From NCBI GenBank assembly GCA_013297865.1, contig JAAFIP010000012.1, positions 1 to 64,000 of the forward strand: DNA of 64,000 nt, in the 5' to 3' direction. The notes below the pieces were generated by a model. It saw nothing but the letters and a program-made list of their open reading frames with translations. It searched no databases and had not been told where the DNA came from. Of the stretch, positions 8,833-19,756 are shown piece after piece. This DNA comes from Polaromonas sp. Lineage in GTDB: Bacteria > Pseudomonadota > Gammaproteobacteria > Burkholderiales > Burkholderiaceae_C. A program made the translations under genes and the position numbers. Within the stretch, counting starts at the first letter, position 1; every line of letters starts with the position of its first letter.

Positions 8833-9576
8833 ATGAATACCGTGGATGCTAAACGCGTCCTAGAGACCGCCTTAATCTGCGCCAGCCAGCCACTGCAAGT
8901 GCGTGAGCTGCGGGTGCTGTTTAACGACGAGCTAGGCGCCGACACCATCAAAACCCTGCTGGAGGAACTGCAGCTGGAGTGGACGCCCAAGGGCGTCGAG
9001 CTGGTCAGCGTGGCCACAGGCTGGCGCTTCCAAAGCCGCCCGCAGATGCGCGAGTACCTGGACCGCCTGCACCCCGAAAAGCCGCCCAAATACACCCGCG
9101 CCACACTGGAGACGCTAGCCATCATCGCCTACCGCCAGCCTTGCACCCGCGGCGATATGGAGGATATCCGCGGCGTCACCATCAATTCGCTGATCCTCAA
9201 GCAGCTGGAAGACCGCGGCTGGGTCGAAACCATTGGTCACCGCGAGACAGTAGGCCGCCCCGCGCTGTTTGCCACCACCAAGCAGTTTTTGGACGATCTG
9301 GGCCTGGAGTCGCTTAACCAGCTGCCTGCGCTGGACAGTTCAGCCGCCCAGGCCGAAGCATTTGAAAAGCTGGGCATGGGCGAGGCCACCAATGACCCGC
9401 AAGCCCAACTGCTGGGTGACGGCGAGTCGCTAGAGCATGTGGCTGGCAGCGCCGATCAGGGCAGCGCAGCCGCCAGCGACAGCCAGCACGACAGCGAGGT
9501 GCCCGAACCCGCGCTAGCTACCGACACCCCTGACACCGCCGATACCGCTACCACCGAGGCCCCGCGCCATGACTGA
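8833..9576 (+). CDS. scpB: Segregation and condensation protein B
   Basis: The winged-helix subunit of the SMC-ScpAB condensin. The two winged helices are visible at about residues 5-90 ([17 protein letters not shown]...[13 protein letters not shown]) and 95-170 ([28 protein letters not shown], then [12 protein letters not shown] and GRPALF). After residue ~180 there is an acidic, Ala/Asp-rich low-complexity tail, which is common in this lineage. The start is placed at the ATG at 8833 because homology begins there, although the frame is open 60 codons further up. The last 8 bp overlap rluB, so the two are translationally linked. Confidence 0.92.
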   Translation: MNTVDAKRVLETALICASQPLQVRELRVLFNDELGADTIKTLLEELQLEWTPKGVELVSVATGWRFQSRPQMREYLDRLHPEKPPKYTRATLETLAIIAYRQPCTRGDMEDIRGVTINSLILKQLEDRGWVETIGHRETVGRPALFATTKQFLDDLGLESLNQLPALDSSAAQAEAFEKLGMGEATNDPQAQLLGDGESLEHVAGSADQGSAAASDSQHDSEVPEPALATDTPDTADTATTEAPRHD

Positions 9577-11503
9577 CCCCCACACCGTTGACGCCGCCGA
9601 AGTGCCGCCCCTGGCACCGCCCGAGACAGAGGCTGCCAAAGTGGCCAAGCCGCGCAAACCCCGCGCACCGCGCAAAACCACCGCCCAGGCGCAGCCCGCT
9701 GAGGCAGAGATGGTGCAAGAGACGCAGGGCGAGTTGCCCGACAGCGACCTTGGCAATACTGCAGCAATGCAGGTGCCCGAGCTGCCTGCTGAAAATGCCA
9801 TAAGTTCAGAACATACCGCTGCCGAACAAGACTTTGCAAAGCAGGATGAAGACGCACAGCCCGCAGTGCAGCACACTGGCTCGCAGCACGCCCCAGCAGC
9901 CAGAACCTATCAGTTCCTCGATGTGATTTCAGGCCAGCTGGATGCCGATGCCGAAGACGAGGCCCTGCCTTTGCCCAAGCGCGTGCTGGCCCCTCAGCCC
10001 GAGAGTCCCAAGCTGCACAAAGTGCTGGCCCAGTCGGGCCTGGGCTCACGCCTGGAGATGGAGCAGCTGATTACCGAAGGCCGGATTTCGGTCAACAACC
10101 AACCTGCCCACATTGGCCAGCGCGTGCAATGGGGTGACCAGGTCAAGGTCAATGGCAAGCCGCTGCGCATCCGCATCGACCCACCGCCTGCAAGGGTGAT
10201 TGCCTATCACAAGCCCACGGGTGAGGTGGTCACGCATGACGACCCGCAAAACCGCCCCACCGTGTTTCGCCGCCTGCCCAAGCTGTACCAAGGCAAATGG
10301 CAGTCGGTGGGCCGGCTGGATTTGAACACCGAAGGCCTGCTGCTGTTTACCAGCTCGGGCGAGCTGGCCAACCGCCTGATGCACCCGCGCTTTGGCCTGG
10401 AGCGCGAGTATGCCGTGCGCGTGCTGGGCAAGCTGTCCAACGAAGAAAAGCAAAAACTGCTGGATGGCGTGCAGCTGGAAGACGGCATGGCGCAGTTTGG
10501 CAGCATCGAGGACGGCGGCGGCGAAGGGTCAAATGCCTGGTACCGCGTCACCATCAGCGAGGGCCGCAACCGCGAGGTGCGCCGCATGATCGAGTCGGTG
10601 GGCCATGCAGTCAGCCGCTTGATCCGCATCCGCTACGGCGCCATGATGCTGCCACGCGGCCTCAAGCGCGGCGCGTATATGGAGCTGGATGATCAGGACA
10701 TCAACGCCCTGATGCGCGCTGCAGGCGGCCCATTGCAGGGCCAGGCAGGCCCAGGGGGCGAGCGGCGCAATTTCAACGATCGCTCACGGGGCGAATCCAA
10801 CGACCGCCCGCGGGGCGAGCGAGGCTCGGGCAACCGCGGCCCCAATTTCCGCAACCAGGACGGGCGCAGCCCGCAGGGCAGGCCCTTTAACGACAGAATG
10901 CAGCCGCAGGCCGAGGGCCAGCTGCCCGACGCTGAACAGGCAGGTGAGGGCGCAGCTCTAGGCGCGCAGCCAGGCGAGCACATGGGGGCTAATGCAGGGG
11001 CACAGCAGCCCCGCGAGAACCGTGGCCCACGCCGAGGCCCCGGTGCGCAGCGCAACCGCAACCGTCGCAACAACACCAACGATAACCGCAACGACAACCG
11101 AGGCAACAACTTTGGCCCGCGGGACCAGCGCCCCTATCCTCCAGCCGAAGGCAGCGCCGCGCCGCCTCGCGCAAACCCCGCGCAGCCCTACGATGATGAT
11201 TTTGAAGACGACCACCAGAGCCAGGCGGGTGTCAGCCACGAAAGCGGCTTTGCCCGGCCCAATAACCGCAACCGCAATCGGGGTGGCATGGGCGGCGGCG
11301 CAGGCGGCGGTATCGGTGGCGGTCAGCGTGGCAAAGGTGGCCCGGCCGGAGGCCAGCCCGACCCCATGAAGACTTCGCTGGGATACATCGGTGCCGACAG
11401 CTTCCAGCGCCAGCGCCGCGAAGGCAATGGTGGCGGACGCGGTGGCCCCCGTGGCGGGCGCGGCCCCAGCCGGGGCAATGGCGGTGGTGGCCGCAGAGGC
11501 TGA
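9569..11503 (+). CDS. rluB: 23S rRNA pseudouridine 2605 synthase RluB with long disordered tails
   Basis: A 644-residue RsuA/RluB-family synthase. Residues ~150-210 hold the S4 domain ([20 protein letters not shown], then GRISVN). The catalytic motif is [10 protein letters not shown] with Asp251, and [23 protein letters not shown] closes the domain near residue 360. The first ~145 residues are an acidic/Pro/Ala-rich extension. Residues ~390-644 are a Gly/Arg/Asn-rich tail with RGG-like and N-R-N-R repeats. The core domain is about 250 residues, so well over half the protein is disordered. Long RGG tails are known for RluB in Burkholderiales and probably add nonspecific RNA affinity (inference). 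Confidence 0.92.
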   Translation: MTDPHTVDAAEVPPLAPPETEAAKVAKPRKPRAPRKTTAQAQPAEAEMVQETQGELPDSDLGNTAAMQVPELPAENAISSEHTAAEQDFAKQDEDAQPAVQHTGSQHAPAARTYQFLDVISGQLDADAEDEALPLPKRVLAPQPESPKLHKVLAQSGLGSRLEMEQLITEGRISVNNQPAHIGQRVQWGDQVKVNGKPLRIRIDPPPARVIAYHKPTGEVVTHDDPQNRPTVFRRLPKLYQGKWQSVGRLDLNTEGLLLFTSSGELANRLMHPRFGLEREYAVRVLGKLSNEEKQKLLDGVQLEDGMAQFGSIEDGGGEGSNAWYRVTISEGRNREVRRMIESVGHAVSRLIRIRYGAMMLPRGLKRGAYMELDDQDINALMRAAGGPLQGQAGPGGERRNFNDRSRGESNDRPRGERGSGNRGPNFRNQDGRSPQGRPFNDRMQPQAEGQLPDAEQAGEGAALGAQPGEHMGANAGAQQPRENRGPRRGPGAQRNRNRRNNTNDNRNDNRGNNFGPRDQRPYPPAEGSAAPPRANPAQPYDDDFEDDHQSQAGVSHESGFARPNNRNRNRGGMGGGAGGGIGGGQRGKGGPAGGQPDPMKTSLGYIGADSFQRQRREGNGGGRGGPRGGRGPSRGNGGGGRRG

Positions 11504-11543
11504 CACATGCACCCAGGCTGTTTGCGGCCCTGCTTCACAGGAC

Positions 11544-11572
11544 TTGGGCTGGTCACAGTTACGGGTTAGAAT
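11544..11572 (+). promoter_or_regulatory. Predicted sigma-70 promoter of ndk
   Basis: TTGGGC at 11544-11549 and TAGAAT at 11567-11572 are separated by exactly 17 bp, 57 bp upstream of the ndk ATG. The following T-rich leader agrees with a promoter. Prediction by consensus only. Confidence 0.5.
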
Positions 11573-11628
11573 AGAGGGCTATAGTTTTTTAACTAATTTT
11601 TGTACTTTCATTCGGGAAAATCACCACC

Positions 11629-12054
11629 ATGGCTATCGAGCGCACCCTATCCATCATCAAGCCTGACGCCGTCGCAAAAAACGTGATCGGCCAGATCTAC
11701 GCACGCTTTGAAGCCGCTGGCCTCAAAGTGGTCGCTGCCAAAATGGTGCACCTGTCGCAGGGCGAGGCAGAAGCCTTCTATGCTGTGCACAAGGCACGTC
11801 CTTTCTTCAAGGATCTGGTCAGCTTCATGGTCTCTGGCCCTGTCATGATCCAAGCCCTCGAAGGCGAAGGCGCTATTCTCAAAAACCGCGACCTGATGGG
11901 CGCTACCGACCCCAAGAAAGCGGCTGCCGGCACGATCCGCGCTGACTTTGCTGACAGCATCGATGCCAACGCCGTGCACGGCTCTGACGCAGCAGAAACT
12001 GCTGCGCAGGAGATTGCATTTTTCTTCCCCGGCATGAATGTGTACTCGCGCTGA
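11629..12054 (+). CDS. ndk: Nucleoside diphosphate kinase
   Basis: Transfers the gamma phosphate between nucleoside triphosphates and diphosphates through a phosphohistidine. All family landmarks are present in 141 residues: [12 protein letters not shown] at the N-terminus, the [19 protein letters not shown] segment, and the active-site N-A-V-H117-G-S-D. The ATG at 11629 follows the predicted promoter at 11544. The gene is followed 66 bp later by rlmN, as in other Burkholderiales. Confidence 0.97.
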   Translation: MAIERTLSIIKPDAVAKNVIGQIYARFEAAGLKVVAAKMVHLSQGEAEAFYAVHKARPFFKDLVSFMVSGPVMIQALEGEGAILKNRDLMGATDPKKAAAGTIRADFADSIDANAVHGSDAAETAAQEIAFFFPGMNVYSR

Positions 12055-12120
12055 TTGCGAGGCTCCTGTTCACGCCCACTAACCCAAGGACAGGTCGGCT
12101 AGCGCCGACGACACCCCACT

Positions 12121-13284
12121 ATGACGGCCAACCTGCTGGATTTTGATCTCGAAGGTTTGGCCGTTTTTTGTGAGGGCCTGGGGGAAAAGCGTTTTCGCGC
12201 CACCCAGCTGTACCGCTGGATCCATCAAAAAGGCGCGTCCAGCTTCGGCGAAATGACCGATCTGGCCAAATCCCTGCGAGAAAAACTCGCCACCACAGCG
12301 CATATTGCGCCGCTCAAGGTGCTGACCGAGCAAAAGTCCGCTGATGGCACCATCAAATGGCTGTTCGATGTGGGCCATGGCGATGCGGTGGAGGCGGTGT
12401 ATATCCCCGAAACTGACCGTGGCACCCTATGCGTTTCTTCGCAGGCGGGCTGTGCGGTGGGCTGCCGTTTTTGCTCCACCGGCCACCAGGGCTTCAGCCG
12501 CAACCTCAGCAGTGGCGAGATCATTGCCCAACTGTGGTTTGCCGAACACACTCTGCGCCGCACGCTGGGCAGCACCGAGCGCGTGATTTCCAATGTCGTG
12601 ATGATGGGCATGGGCGAGCCCTTGCAAAACTTTTCGGCCCTGGTTCCTGCCCTGCGCACCATGCTGAGCGACCATGCCTATGGCCTGTCGCGCCGGCGCG
12701 TGACGGTGTCTACCTCGGGTGTGGTGCCCATGATCGACAAGCTGGCTCAGGAATGCCCGGTGGCACTGGCCGTTTCCCTGCATGCGCCCAACGATGCGCT
12801 GCGCAACGACTTGGTACCGCTTAATAAAAAATACCCCCTCAAGGAGCTGCTTGAGGCCTGCCATCGCTACCTCGAATTTGCACCGCGCGACTTCATTACC
12901 TTTGAATACTGCATGCTCGACGGCGTCAACGATACGCCTGACCACGCCCATGAGCTGGTGGCGCTTGTGCGCCAGGCGCGGCTGCCCGTCAAATTCAATT
13001 TGATTCCGTTTAATCCGTTCCCGGCATCCGGGCTTTTGCGCTCTGGTGCAAAAGTTGTAGCAGATTTTGCCAAAATTTTGCAAGATGGTGCTATTGTTAC
13101 CACTGTGCGCAAAACCCGCGGTGATGATATTGACGCAGCCTGCGGCCAACTGGCCGGAGATGTGCAGGATCGCACCCAGGCTAGCCAGCGCATGGCGCAG
13201 CGGCGCGTTGTGATGATGCGCAGCGCGACCGAGGCACAGTCAGCGGCACATGCCCACAAGAGCACCAGCGAAGGAACAGCATGA
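12121..13284 (+). CDS. rlmN: Dual-specificity 23S rRNA/tRNA m2A methyltransferase RlmN
   Basis: A radical-SAM enzyme that methylates C2 of A2503 in 23S rRNA and A37 in tRNA. The [4Fe-4S]-binding motif is C111-x3-C115-x2-C118, preceded by CVSSQAG. The GEPLQNF segment and the [10 protein letters not shown] segment are typical of RlmN rather than Cfr. An N-terminal HhH-like domain (residues 1-90) precedes the barrel. The C-terminus ends in a short Ala-rich tail. The stop overlaps the pilW start by 4 bp (ATGA), so the two genes are probably translated together. Confidence 0.96.
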   Translation: MTANLLDFDLEGLAVFCEGLGEKRFRATQLYRWIHQKGASSFGEMTDLAKSLREKLATTAHIAPLKVLTEQKSADGTIKWLFDVGHGDAVEAVYIPETDRGTLCVSSQAGCAVGCRFCSTGHQGFSRNLSSGEIIAQLWFAEHTLRRTLGSTERVISNVVMMGMGEPLQNFSALVPALRTMLSDHAYGLSRRRVTVSTSGVVPMIDKLAQECPVALAVSLHAPNDALRNDLVPLNKKYPLKELLEACHRYLEFAPRDFITFEYCMLDGVNDTPDHAHELVALVRQARLPVKFNLIPFNPFPASGLLRSGAKVVADFAKILQDGAIVTTVRKTRGDDIDAACGQLAGDVQDRTQASQRMAQRRVVMMRSATEAQSAAHAHKSTSEGTA

Positions 13285-14144
13285 CACAGTTTGATTTGAA
13301 GCCATTGCAAGACACGGCATGCTCACCATCCGGATGGCGGGCAGCAGCAGTTTGGGCCCTGCTGGCGCTCTGCATGGGCATCTTCGCTGGCTGCGCCAGC
13401 GACATGAGCCCTGGCGGTGCAGGCGAATCCAATGCCCGCAAGGACATCCTGACCGACTCTGACGAGCCTGAAGGCCGCAAACGCGCCCGTATTCGCCTGG
13501 AGCTGGCATCGGGTTACTTTGCCGAAGGCAAAACCAATGTGGCGCTGGATGAAATCAAGCAGGCGCTGGTTGCCGACCCTTCTTTTGGCGACACCTACAC
13601 CCTGCGCGGCCTGATCTACATGCGGCTGAACGATCCACGCCAGGCGGAAGACAGCTTCAAGCGCGCCATCTCGCTCAATGGCCGCGATGCCAATGCCTCC
13701 CACAATCTGGGCTGGCTGATGTGCCAGCAAAGACGCTATCCCGAGTCCAATGCCTACTTTGCCCAAGCCCTGGCCGTGCCGTTTTATGGTGATAAAGCCA
13801 AAACCTACATGACCCAGGGCATCTGTCAGGTAGCCGCAGAGCAAAAAGGCGATGCAGAGCGCAGCTTTGCGCGTGCCTACGAGTTGGATGCAGCTAATCC
13901 GATTGCGGGCTACAACCTGGCCAGCCTGCTTTACGATCGCGCTGAATACCTGCGCTCACAGTTTTATATCCGGCGATTGAACAACAGCGAGCTGGCCAAT
14001 GCTGAGTCGCTGTGGCTGGGCATCAAAGTTGAGCGCAAGCTGGAGAACGAAATAGCAGTACAACAACTGGTAGGCCAACTCAAGCGGCGCTTTCCGCAGT
14101 CGCGCGAGCTGGGATCTTACGAACGAGGAGCGTTTAATGAGTGA
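13281..14144 (+). CDS. pilW: Type IV pilus biogenesis/stability lipoprotein PilW
   Basis: An outer-membrane-directed lipoprotein needed for type IV pilus assembly as the pilotin/stability factor. An N-terminal signal of about 37 residues ends in lipobox F-A-G-C38. TPR units follow ([66 protein letters not shown]). The 4-bp overlap with rlmN and 8-bp overlap with rodZ indicate an operon. Other pilus genes are not in this window. The C-terminus contains the polar end typical of the family. Confidence 0.9.
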   Translation: MTQFDLKPLQDTACSPSGWRAAAVWALLALCMGIFAGCASDMSPGGAGESNARKDILTDSDEPEGRKRARIRLELASGYFAEGKTNVALDEIKQALVADPSFGDTYTLRGLIYMRLNDPRQAEDSFKRAISLNGRDANASHNLGWLMCQQRRYPESNAYFAQALAVPFYGDKAKTYMTQGICQVAAEQKGDAERSFARAYELDAANPIAGYNLASLLYDRAEYLRSQFYIRRLNNSELANAESLWLGIKVERKLENEIAVQQLVGQLKRRFPQSRELGSYERGAFNE

Positions 14145-15081
14145 TGGGTTGCAGGCTGTGCAGGCCGCAGGCGAGAGTGCTGGAAAACTGTTGAGGAATG
14201 CCCGGGAAGCGCAGGGTTTGCATATTGCCGCTTTGGCCGTATCGCTCAAAGTGCCCGTGAAAAAGCTTGAGGCCCTGGAGGCTGACCGCTTTGATCTGCT
14301 GCCCGATGCCGTGTTTGTGCGCGCTCTGGCGTCCAGCATGTGCCGTGCGCTCAAGGTGGACCCCAGCGAGATTCTGGCGCGCTTGCCCCAAACGACCAAG
14401 CCGCGCCTGAGCAGTGACCAGCAAAACATCAATACGCCTTTTCGCATGCCTGCCGATGGCCCCAGCCCCAGCCCCTTGGCGCCGCTCAAACGCCCGGTGG
14501 TGTTGGCCGTGATAGCCCTGCTGCTGGGGGCACTGGTGCTGATCGTGATGCCCGATGTGGGCAAAAAAACCAGTGATGCAGCCAATGCTGCTGTATCCGG
14601 CCTGAAAAGCAGCACGGCGCTGGGCACAGTCAATGGATCCCCGGATGCCAACACCAACGGGACGGCACTGGGCAGTGAAACCCCAGTGTTTTCTACCGCA
14701 GATGGCAGCAGCACCAGCGTGCAGACCACTGCACCCACAGCTGCCAGCACGGCCACAGTAGCTACTGCTTCTGCGCCCACCGTGACCAGTCCTGCGCTGG
14801 TGATTTCCACCAGCCTGTCGCCTGCATCAGCTGCCGCCAATGTGGATGGCATTGTGGTGTTCCGCGCCAAGGGTGAGTCGTGGGTGGAGGTGATTGATGC
14901 ACGGGGGCAGGTGACGCTGCGGCGCACCTTGCAGGCTGGCGAGGCGGTAGGTGCCAACGGCGCCATACCCTTGCGCGTGACGGTGGGTCGTGCAGACCAG
15001 ACCCAGGTGCTGGTGCGTGGCAAGGCCTTTGAAGATGACACCCGCGTGCGCGATAACGTGCTGCGCTTTGAAGTGAGATAA
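14137..15081 (+). CDS. rodZ: RodZ-like helix-turn-helix membrane protein
   Basis: A cytoskeletal protein of the RodZ family. Residues ~14-85 form a Cro/CI-type HTH (LLRNAREAQGLHIAALAVSL, then KLEALEADRF and LASSMCRALKV) that in RodZ binds MreB. One transmembrane helix spans about residues 118-140 (VVLAVIALLLGALVLIV). A Thr/Ala/Ser-rich periplasmic linker follows to about residue 235, and a DUF4115 beta domain ends the protein (GESWVEVIDARGQVTLRR). It lies between pilW and ispG, the common betaproteobacterial order. The function in cell shape is inferred from the family. Confidence 0.85.
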   Translation: MSDGLQAVQAAGESAGKLLRNAREAQGLHIAALAVSLKVPVKKLEALEADRFDLLPDAVFVRALASSMCRALKVDPSEILARLPQTTKPRLSSDQQNINTPFRMPADGPSPSPLAPLKRPVVLAVIALLLGALVLIVMPDVGKKTSDAANAAVSGLKSSTALGTVNGSPDANTNGTALGSETPVFSTADGSSTSVQTTAPTAASTATVATASAPTVTSPALVISTSLSPASAAANVDGIVVFRAKGESWVEVIDARGQVTLRRTLQAGEAVGANGAIPLRVTVGRADQTQVLVRGKAFEDDTRVRDNVLRFEVR

Positions 15082-15090
15082 GGATCGGCT

Positions 15091-16365
15091 ATGAGCACTA
15101 TCGTGCAGCCCATTGCAGTGGCTTTGCCCAAGGCACGGCGTTCGCTTCAGTCCAGTGTGGTCTGGGGACCGCGCACGGTGACCGTGGGCGGCGATGCGCC
15201 AGTGCGTGTGCAGTCGATGACCAATACCGACACCGAGGACGCTATTGGCACGGCCATTCAGGTCAAGGAGCTGGCCATTGCCGGCTCGGAGCTGGTGCGC
15301 ATCACGGTCAACACACCCGAGGCCGCGCAGGCGGTGCCCTATATCCGCGAGCAGCTCGACAAAATGGGCATAGACGTGCCCTTGATCGGCGACTTCCACT
15401 ACAACGGCCACCGCCTGCTCACCGACGTACCCGCCTGTGCAGAGGCACTTTCCAAATACCGCATCAACCCAGGCAATGTGGGCAAGGGCGACAAGCGCGA
15501 CAAGCAGTTTGGCCAGATGATTGACGCGGCCATGAAGTGGAACAAGCCGGTGCGTATCGGTGTGAACTGGGGTAGCCTGGACCAGGAACTGCTGGCCAGC
15601 CTCATGGACACCAACAGCCAGCGCGTTGAGCCCTGGGATGCCAAGCAGGTGATGTATGAGGCGTTGATTACCTCAGCCATCGAATCAGCCAAACGTGCAG
15701 AGCAGATGGGCATGCGCGGCGAGCAGATCATGCTCAGCTGCAAAGTCTCGGGCGTGCAGGATTTGATCAGCGTCTACCGCGAGCTGGCCAAACGCTGCGA
15801 CTACGCGCTGCACCTGGGCTTGACCGAAGCGGGCATGGGCACCAAAGGTACTGTGGCGTCTACCGCTGCGTTGGCGGTATTGCTGCAGGAAGGCATTGGC
15901 GACACCATTCGCGTGTCGCTCACGCCAGCGCCGGGCGAGTCGCGCACGCAGGAGGTGGTGATTGCGTCTGAAATCCTGCAGTCGCTGGGCCTGCGCATTT
16001 TTGTGCCCAGCGTAACAGCCTGCCCAGGCTGTGGCCGCACCACCAGCGACACGTTCCAACACTTGGCCAAACAGATTGACGACTTCCTGCGTATGCAGAT
16101 GCCGGTATGGCGCAAAAAATACCCTGGGGTGGAAAACCTCAAAGTCGCTGTGATGGGCTGCATTGTCAATGGCCCCGGCGAGAGCAAGCATGCCGACATT
16201 GGCATCAGCTTGCCTGGAACAGGCGAGGCACCGGCAGCGCCCGTGTTTATCGACGGCGAAAAAGCGCTGACCTTGCGTGGCGAAAACATCGCTACCGAAT
16301 TCCAGAGCCTGGTAGAAAACTATATTGAAAAACGTTTTGGGCAAACCGAAGCGGCGAATGCATAA
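15091..16365 (+). CDS. ispG: 4-hydroxy-3-methylbut-2-enyl diphosphate synthase
   Basis: Catalyses the penultimate step of the MEP isoprenoid pathway, converting MEcPP to HMBPP with a [4Fe-4S] cluster. The TIM-barrel start ([12 protein letters not shown]) and the long [14 protein letters not shown]-type segment are present. Cluster ligands are C311-P-G-C314 and the cysteine of MGC357IVNGPGE. The 424-residue length is normal for the proteobacterial form. It sits 6 bp ahead of hisS and 9 bp behind rodZ, within the same transcription unit. Confidence 0.97.
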   Translation: MSTIVQPIAVALPKARRSLQSSVVWGPRTVTVGGDAPVRVQSMTNTDTEDAIGTAIQVKELAIAGSELVRITVNTPEAAQAVPYIREQLDKMGIDVPLIGDFHYNGHRLLTDVPACAEALSKYRINPGNVGKGDKRDKQFGQMIDAAMKWNKPVRIGVNWGSLDQELLASLMDTNSQRVEPWDAKQVMYEALITSAIESAKRAEQMGMRGEQIMLSCKVSGVQDLISVYRELAKRCDYALHLGLTEAGMGTKGTVASTAALAVLLQEGIGDTIRVSLTPAPGESRTQEVVIASEILQSLGLRIFVPSVTACPGCGRTTSDTFQHLAKQIDDFLRMQMPVWRKKYPGVENLKVAVMGCIVNGPGESKHADIGISLPGTGEAPAAPVFIDGEKALTLRGENIATEFQSLVENYIEKRFGQTEAANA

Positions 16366-16371
16366 AAAACC

Positions 16372-17727
16372 ATGACAGAACCTTCCGTCGCAGCCAGCCA
16401 CAACAAACCCGTCGCCGTCAACAACACCAAGCTGACCGCAGTCAAGGGGATGAACGACATTCTCCCGCCAGAATCGGCCACCTGGGAGTGGTTTGAAGAG
16501 CATGTGCGCCATGTGATGGCGCTCAGCAGCTACCGCAATATCCGCACACCCATCGTGGAGCCCACCGCACTGTTTGTCAAAGGCACGGGGCAGACCACCG
16601 ATATCGTGGAAAAAGAGATGTATTCGTTTGAGGACAAACTCAACGGCGAACACCTCACACTGCGCCCCGAAAACACGCCGGGCGTGGTGCGCGCTGCCAT
16701 TGAGCACAACCTTACCTATGAAGGCGGCAAGCGCCTGTACTACATGGGCCCGATGTTTCGCCACGAGCGGCCCCAGCGCGGGCGCTACCGCCAGTTTTAC
16801 CAGTTAGGTGCTGAGGCTTTGGGTTTTGCGGGCCCTGAGGTGGATGCCGAACTGATGCTGCTGGTGCACCAGCTTTTTGACCGATTGGGTTTAAAGAACG
16901 TGCGGGTCGAGCTCAACAGTCTGGGTGTGCCAGCCGAACGTGCAGCCCACCGCGCCGCCCTAGTGGACTACTTTTCACAGCATGCAGACGCCCTGGATGC
17001 CGATTCTCAGCGCCGCCTGCAAACCAACCCCCTGCGTATTCTGGACACCAAAAACCCTGCCATGCAGGCCTTGGTGCAGGCCGCGCCGCAGCTGATCAGC
17101 TATTTGGGCGAATCCTCGCTCAAGCACCTGGACACCGTCAAGCACCTGCTCAGCGTCTGCGGCGTGCAGTGGACAGTCAACCCCCGCCTGGTGCGCGGGC
17201 TGGACTATTACAGCCACACCGTGTTTGAGTTCATCACCAGCGAGCTGGGTGCTCAGGGCACTCTGTGTGGTGGCGGGCGCTATGACGGTCTGTTTGAAAC
17301 CCTGGGCGGCAAACCCACCCCAGCGGTAGGCTGGGGCATGGGCATTGAGCGGGTACTGGAGCTGGTCAAAGAGCAGTCATTGGCAAGCAGCGCCCCCGTG
17401 CCCGATGCCTACGCTGTGGTGCCTGACGCTGCTGCCCTGAGCACCGTCGCCACCACGTTGCAGGCCCTGCGCGCCCAAGGCGTGAGCGTGCAGATGCATG
17501 CCAGTCTGGATGGCAGCACCGGCAGCTTCAAAAGCCAGTTCAAAAAGGCCGATGGCAGCGGCGCGCGCTTTGCGCTGATTTTTGGCGCGGACGAGCTGGC
17601 GCAGGGCAAGGTGGCACTGAAGGCCTTGCGCGCGCGCGCCGATGCGCAGGACAGCCAGGCTACAGCCCAGCAGCTATTCGCTTTGGACAACCCCAATGCC
17701 CTGGCCCTGGCCATCAAGACCACCTAA
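16372..17727 (+). CDS. hisS: Histidyl-tRNA synthetase
   Basis: A class II aminoacyl-tRNA synthetase that charges tRNA-His. Residues 1-25 are a short polar extension. Motif 1 lies near [15 protein letters not shown], motif 2 near [20 protein letters not shown], and the His-specific [14 protein letters not shown] and motif 3 [24 protein letters not shown] are all intact. The anticodon-binding domain covers the C-terminal ~100 residues. A paralogous, non-catalytic HisZ occurs at 25495. Confidence 0.97.
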   Translation: MTEPSVAASHNKPVAVNNTKLTAVKGMNDILPPESATWEWFEEHVRHVMALSSYRNIRTPIVEPTALFVKGTGQTTDIVEKEMYSFEDKLNGEHLTLRPENTPGVVRAAIEHNLTYEGGKRLYYMGPMFRHERPQRGRYRQFYQLGAEALGFAGPEVDAELMLLVHQLFDRLGLKNVRVELNSLGVPAERAAHRAALVDYFSQHADALDADSQRRLQTNPLRILDTKNPAMQALVQAAPQLISYLGESSLKHLDTVKHLLSVCGVQWTVNPRLVRGLDYYSHTVFEFITSELGAQGTLCGGGRYDGLFETLGGKPTPAVGWGMGIERVLELVKEQSLASSAPVPDAYAVVPDAAALSTVATTLQALRAQGVSVQMHASLDGSTGSFKSQFKKADGSGARFALIFGADELAQGKVALKALRARADAQDSQATAQQLFALDNPNALALAIKTT

Positions 17728-17811
17728 CGGCCCTTAAGATACCCGCGCGCCGCAGGTTTAAACTTTGCCCGTCAGACGGACGGCCCAGGCAGCCCACTAC
17801 AATCACTCCTT

Positions 17812-18561
17812 ATGGCTATGAAACATCTAGATCTCGAAGAACAAGAGCAACTTGACCAACTCAAGAGCTTTTGGAACCAGTATGGCAACCTGATCAGCAC
17901 TGCGCTGATTGTGGTGTTTGGCTCGATTGCGGCCTACAACGGCTACCACTATTGGCAGCGCAGCCAGGCGCTGCAGGCGTCTACCATGTATGACGAGGTG
18001 GACCGCGCCGTCAAATCGGGCGATGCCGCCAAGGTGGAGCGCGCCTTTACCGACATGAAAGACAAGTTTGGCGCCACCACCTACGCCCAGCAGGCGGGCC
18101 TGCTGGCTGCACGTGAGCTGCTGGATAAAAGCAAACCTGACGCAGCCAAGGTGGCACTGGCCTGGGTGGCCGACAGCGGCAACGATGAAAGTTACAAAGC
18201 CGTAGCCAAGCTGCGCCTGGCTGCCTTGCTGTTGGAAGCCAAGTCGTATGACGAGGCTCTCAAGCGCATGGAAGGCAGCTTTCCCAAGGAGTTTTCCGCC
18301 TTGGTGTCAGACCGCCGTGGCGACATTTTCATGGCGCAAGGCAAAAAAGCCGAAGCCAAAGCGGAGTACGAAAAAGCCTACAAGGCCTTCGATGACCGCA
18401 CCGAATACCGCCGCCTGGTGGAAGTCAAACTCAATGCGCTGGGGGTAGATCCTGTGACAGCCATTGCTAGTGCACCGGCTGCTGCGCCTGTTGCTCAGGC
18501 CGCCAAAGAACCCGTCTCAGCCGCTGTGACCCCAGCCAGTGCCGCTGGAGATAAAAAATAA
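17812..18561 (+). CDS. YfgM-like TPR membrane protein
   Basis: An inner-membrane protein of the YfgM/DUF2133 type. Residues ~26-46 (LISTALIVVFGSIAAYNGYHYW region) form one transmembrane helix, and the remainder is a periplasmic TPR-like domain (AAKVERAFTDMKDKF, DEALKRMEGSF, GDIFMAQGKKAEAKAEYEKA). An Ala/Pro-rich tail ends it. In E. coli YfgM is an ancillary SecYEG/PpiD partner. The stop codon overlaps the bamB start by one base, the conserved hisS-yfgM-bamB-der order. Confidence 0.85.
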   Translation: MAMKHLDLEEQEQLDQLKSFWNQYGNLISTALIVVFGSIAAYNGYHYWQRSQALQASTMYDEVDRAVKSGDAAKVERAFTDMKDKFGATTYAQQAGLLAARELLDKSKPDAAKVALAWVADSGNDESYKAVAKLRLAALLLEAKSYDEALKRMEGSFPKEFSALVSDRRGDIFMAQGKKAEAKAEYEKAYKAFDDRTEYRRLVEVKLNALGVDPVTAIASAPAAAPVAQAAKEPVSAAVTPASAAGDKK

Positions 18562-19739
18562 TGCCGCGCTTGCCTTTCCAAGCCCAGTTTTATAAGCCTT
18601 TTAGGCTGCCAGGCCAATGGAATATCGCGGGAGCAGCTATTATTTCAATAGCATTTAGTTTGCTCCTGGGCGCCTGTTCGGGCGGTACCAAACGGCCCCC
18701 TGCGGCCGAGCTGGGTGCCAATACCCCCCTGATCGGCGTGCGCCAGGTGTGGTCTAACCGCATAGGCGAGTTGCCGCTGGGCGCAGCCCCTGCTGTGGTC
18801 GGCGGTGCTGTTGTCTTGGCGTCTGCGGATGGCACGGTGGTGTCCATGGACGCCGCCACTGGCCGCGAACAGTGGCGCGGCAGCGCGGGCGCTGCGGTGG
18901 CAACGGGTGCAGGCAGCGATGGCCAGCGTGCGGCGGTGGTCACCCGCAGCAACGAAGTGGTCACGCTGGAGGCCGGTAAAGAGATTTGGCGTGCCAAGCT
19001 GCCAGCCCAGTCCTACACAGCGCCTTTGGTGGCGGGTGGGCGGGTGTTTGTTTTGGCTGCAGACCGCTCAGTCAGCGCGTTTGATGGGGCTAACGGCGCC
19101 AAGCTGTGGGTGCAGCAGCGTCCGGGCGAGGCTTTGGTGCTCAAGCAGCCCGGCACGCTACTGGCAGTGGGCGACACCCTAGTGGTCGGCCTGTCGGGCC
19201 GCCTGGTGGGAATTAATCCCAACAACGGCAGCATCCGCTGGGAAGCGCCTGTGGCTTCGCCGCGCGGCACCAACGAAGTGGAGCGGCTGGTAGATATCGT
19301 AGGCCGCGCCAGCCGCGTGGGGGATGTCGTGTGTGTACGCGCATTCCAGGCATCGGTAGGCTGTGTGAACACTGCGCGTGGCGCGCTGGTGTGGACCAAG
19401 CCCGCCAGCGGCGCAGAAGGCCTGCATGGAGATGACCGCCTGGTTTTTGGTACCGAAGGTGATGGCAAGGTGATAGCCTGGCGCAGAGCCGATGGCGAGC
19501 GCGCCTGGACGTCTGAGCGGCTGTTGTACCGCTATCTGAGCGCCCCGATCGTCGTGGGCCGCTCTGTCGTGGTGGGCGACAGCACCGGCTTGGTGCATTT
19601 GCTCTCGCGTGAAGATGGCTCACCTCTCACACGCCTGAACACCGACAACTCAGGTGTGGCCGCAGGCCCTGTGCTGGCTGGCGAAACCCTGATTGTCGTC
19701 ACCCGCAATGGCGGTGTCTATGGCTTCGCCCCCGAATAA
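18561..19739 (+). CDS. bamB: Outer-membrane assembly lipoprotein BamB
   Basis: The eight-bladed beta-propeller lipoprotein of the BAM complex. Propeller blades recur as G-x-V-x-x-x-D-[AG]-x-[TN]-G segments ([36 protein letters not shown], then [17 protein letters not shown]). The lipobox is L-L-L-G-A-C39. The signal peptide is unusual: residues ~13-27 ([15 protein letters not shown]) are encoded by an interspersed repeat copy, which supplies the start of the hydrophobic stretch. No other ATG within the leader gives a better lipoprotein signal, so the long leader appears real. Confidence 0.93.
   Translation: MPRLPFQAQFYKPFRLPGQWNIAGAAIISIAFSLLLGACSGGTKRPPAAELGANTPLIGVRQVWSNRIGELPLGAAPAVVGGAVVLASADGTVVSMDAATGREQWRGSAGAAVATGAGSDGQRAAVVTRSNEVVTLEAGKEIWRAKLPAQSYTAPLVAGGRVFVLAADRSVSAFDGANGAKLWVQQRPGEALVLKQPGTLLAVGDTLVVGLSGRLVGINPNNGSIRWEAPVASPRGTNEVERLVDIVGRASRVGDVVCVRAFQASVGCVNTARGALVWTKPASGAEGLHGDDRLVFGTEGDGKVIAWRRADGERAWTSERLLYRYLSAPIVVGRSVVVGDSTGLVHLLSREDGSPLTRLNTDNSGVAAGPVLAGETLIVVTRNGGVYGFAPE
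18599..18650 (+). repeat. Interspersed repeat, copy 3 (in the bamB signal peptide)
   Basis: Contains TTTTAGGCTGCCAGGCCAAT, then GGAATATCGCGGGAGCAGCT and ATTATTTCAATAG. It is one of the best-conserved copies and is read as W-N-I-A-G-A-A-I in the BamB leader. Confidence 0.9.
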
Positions 19740-19756
19740 CTCCGCAAAGCCCACCC

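Noticed and set aside
13020-13100. A possible further repeat copy in the rlmN 3' region (AAAATTTTGCAAGATGGTGC)
   Set aside because: It lacks the CGCGGGAG core and the GGCCAATA block; only short AT-rich words match.
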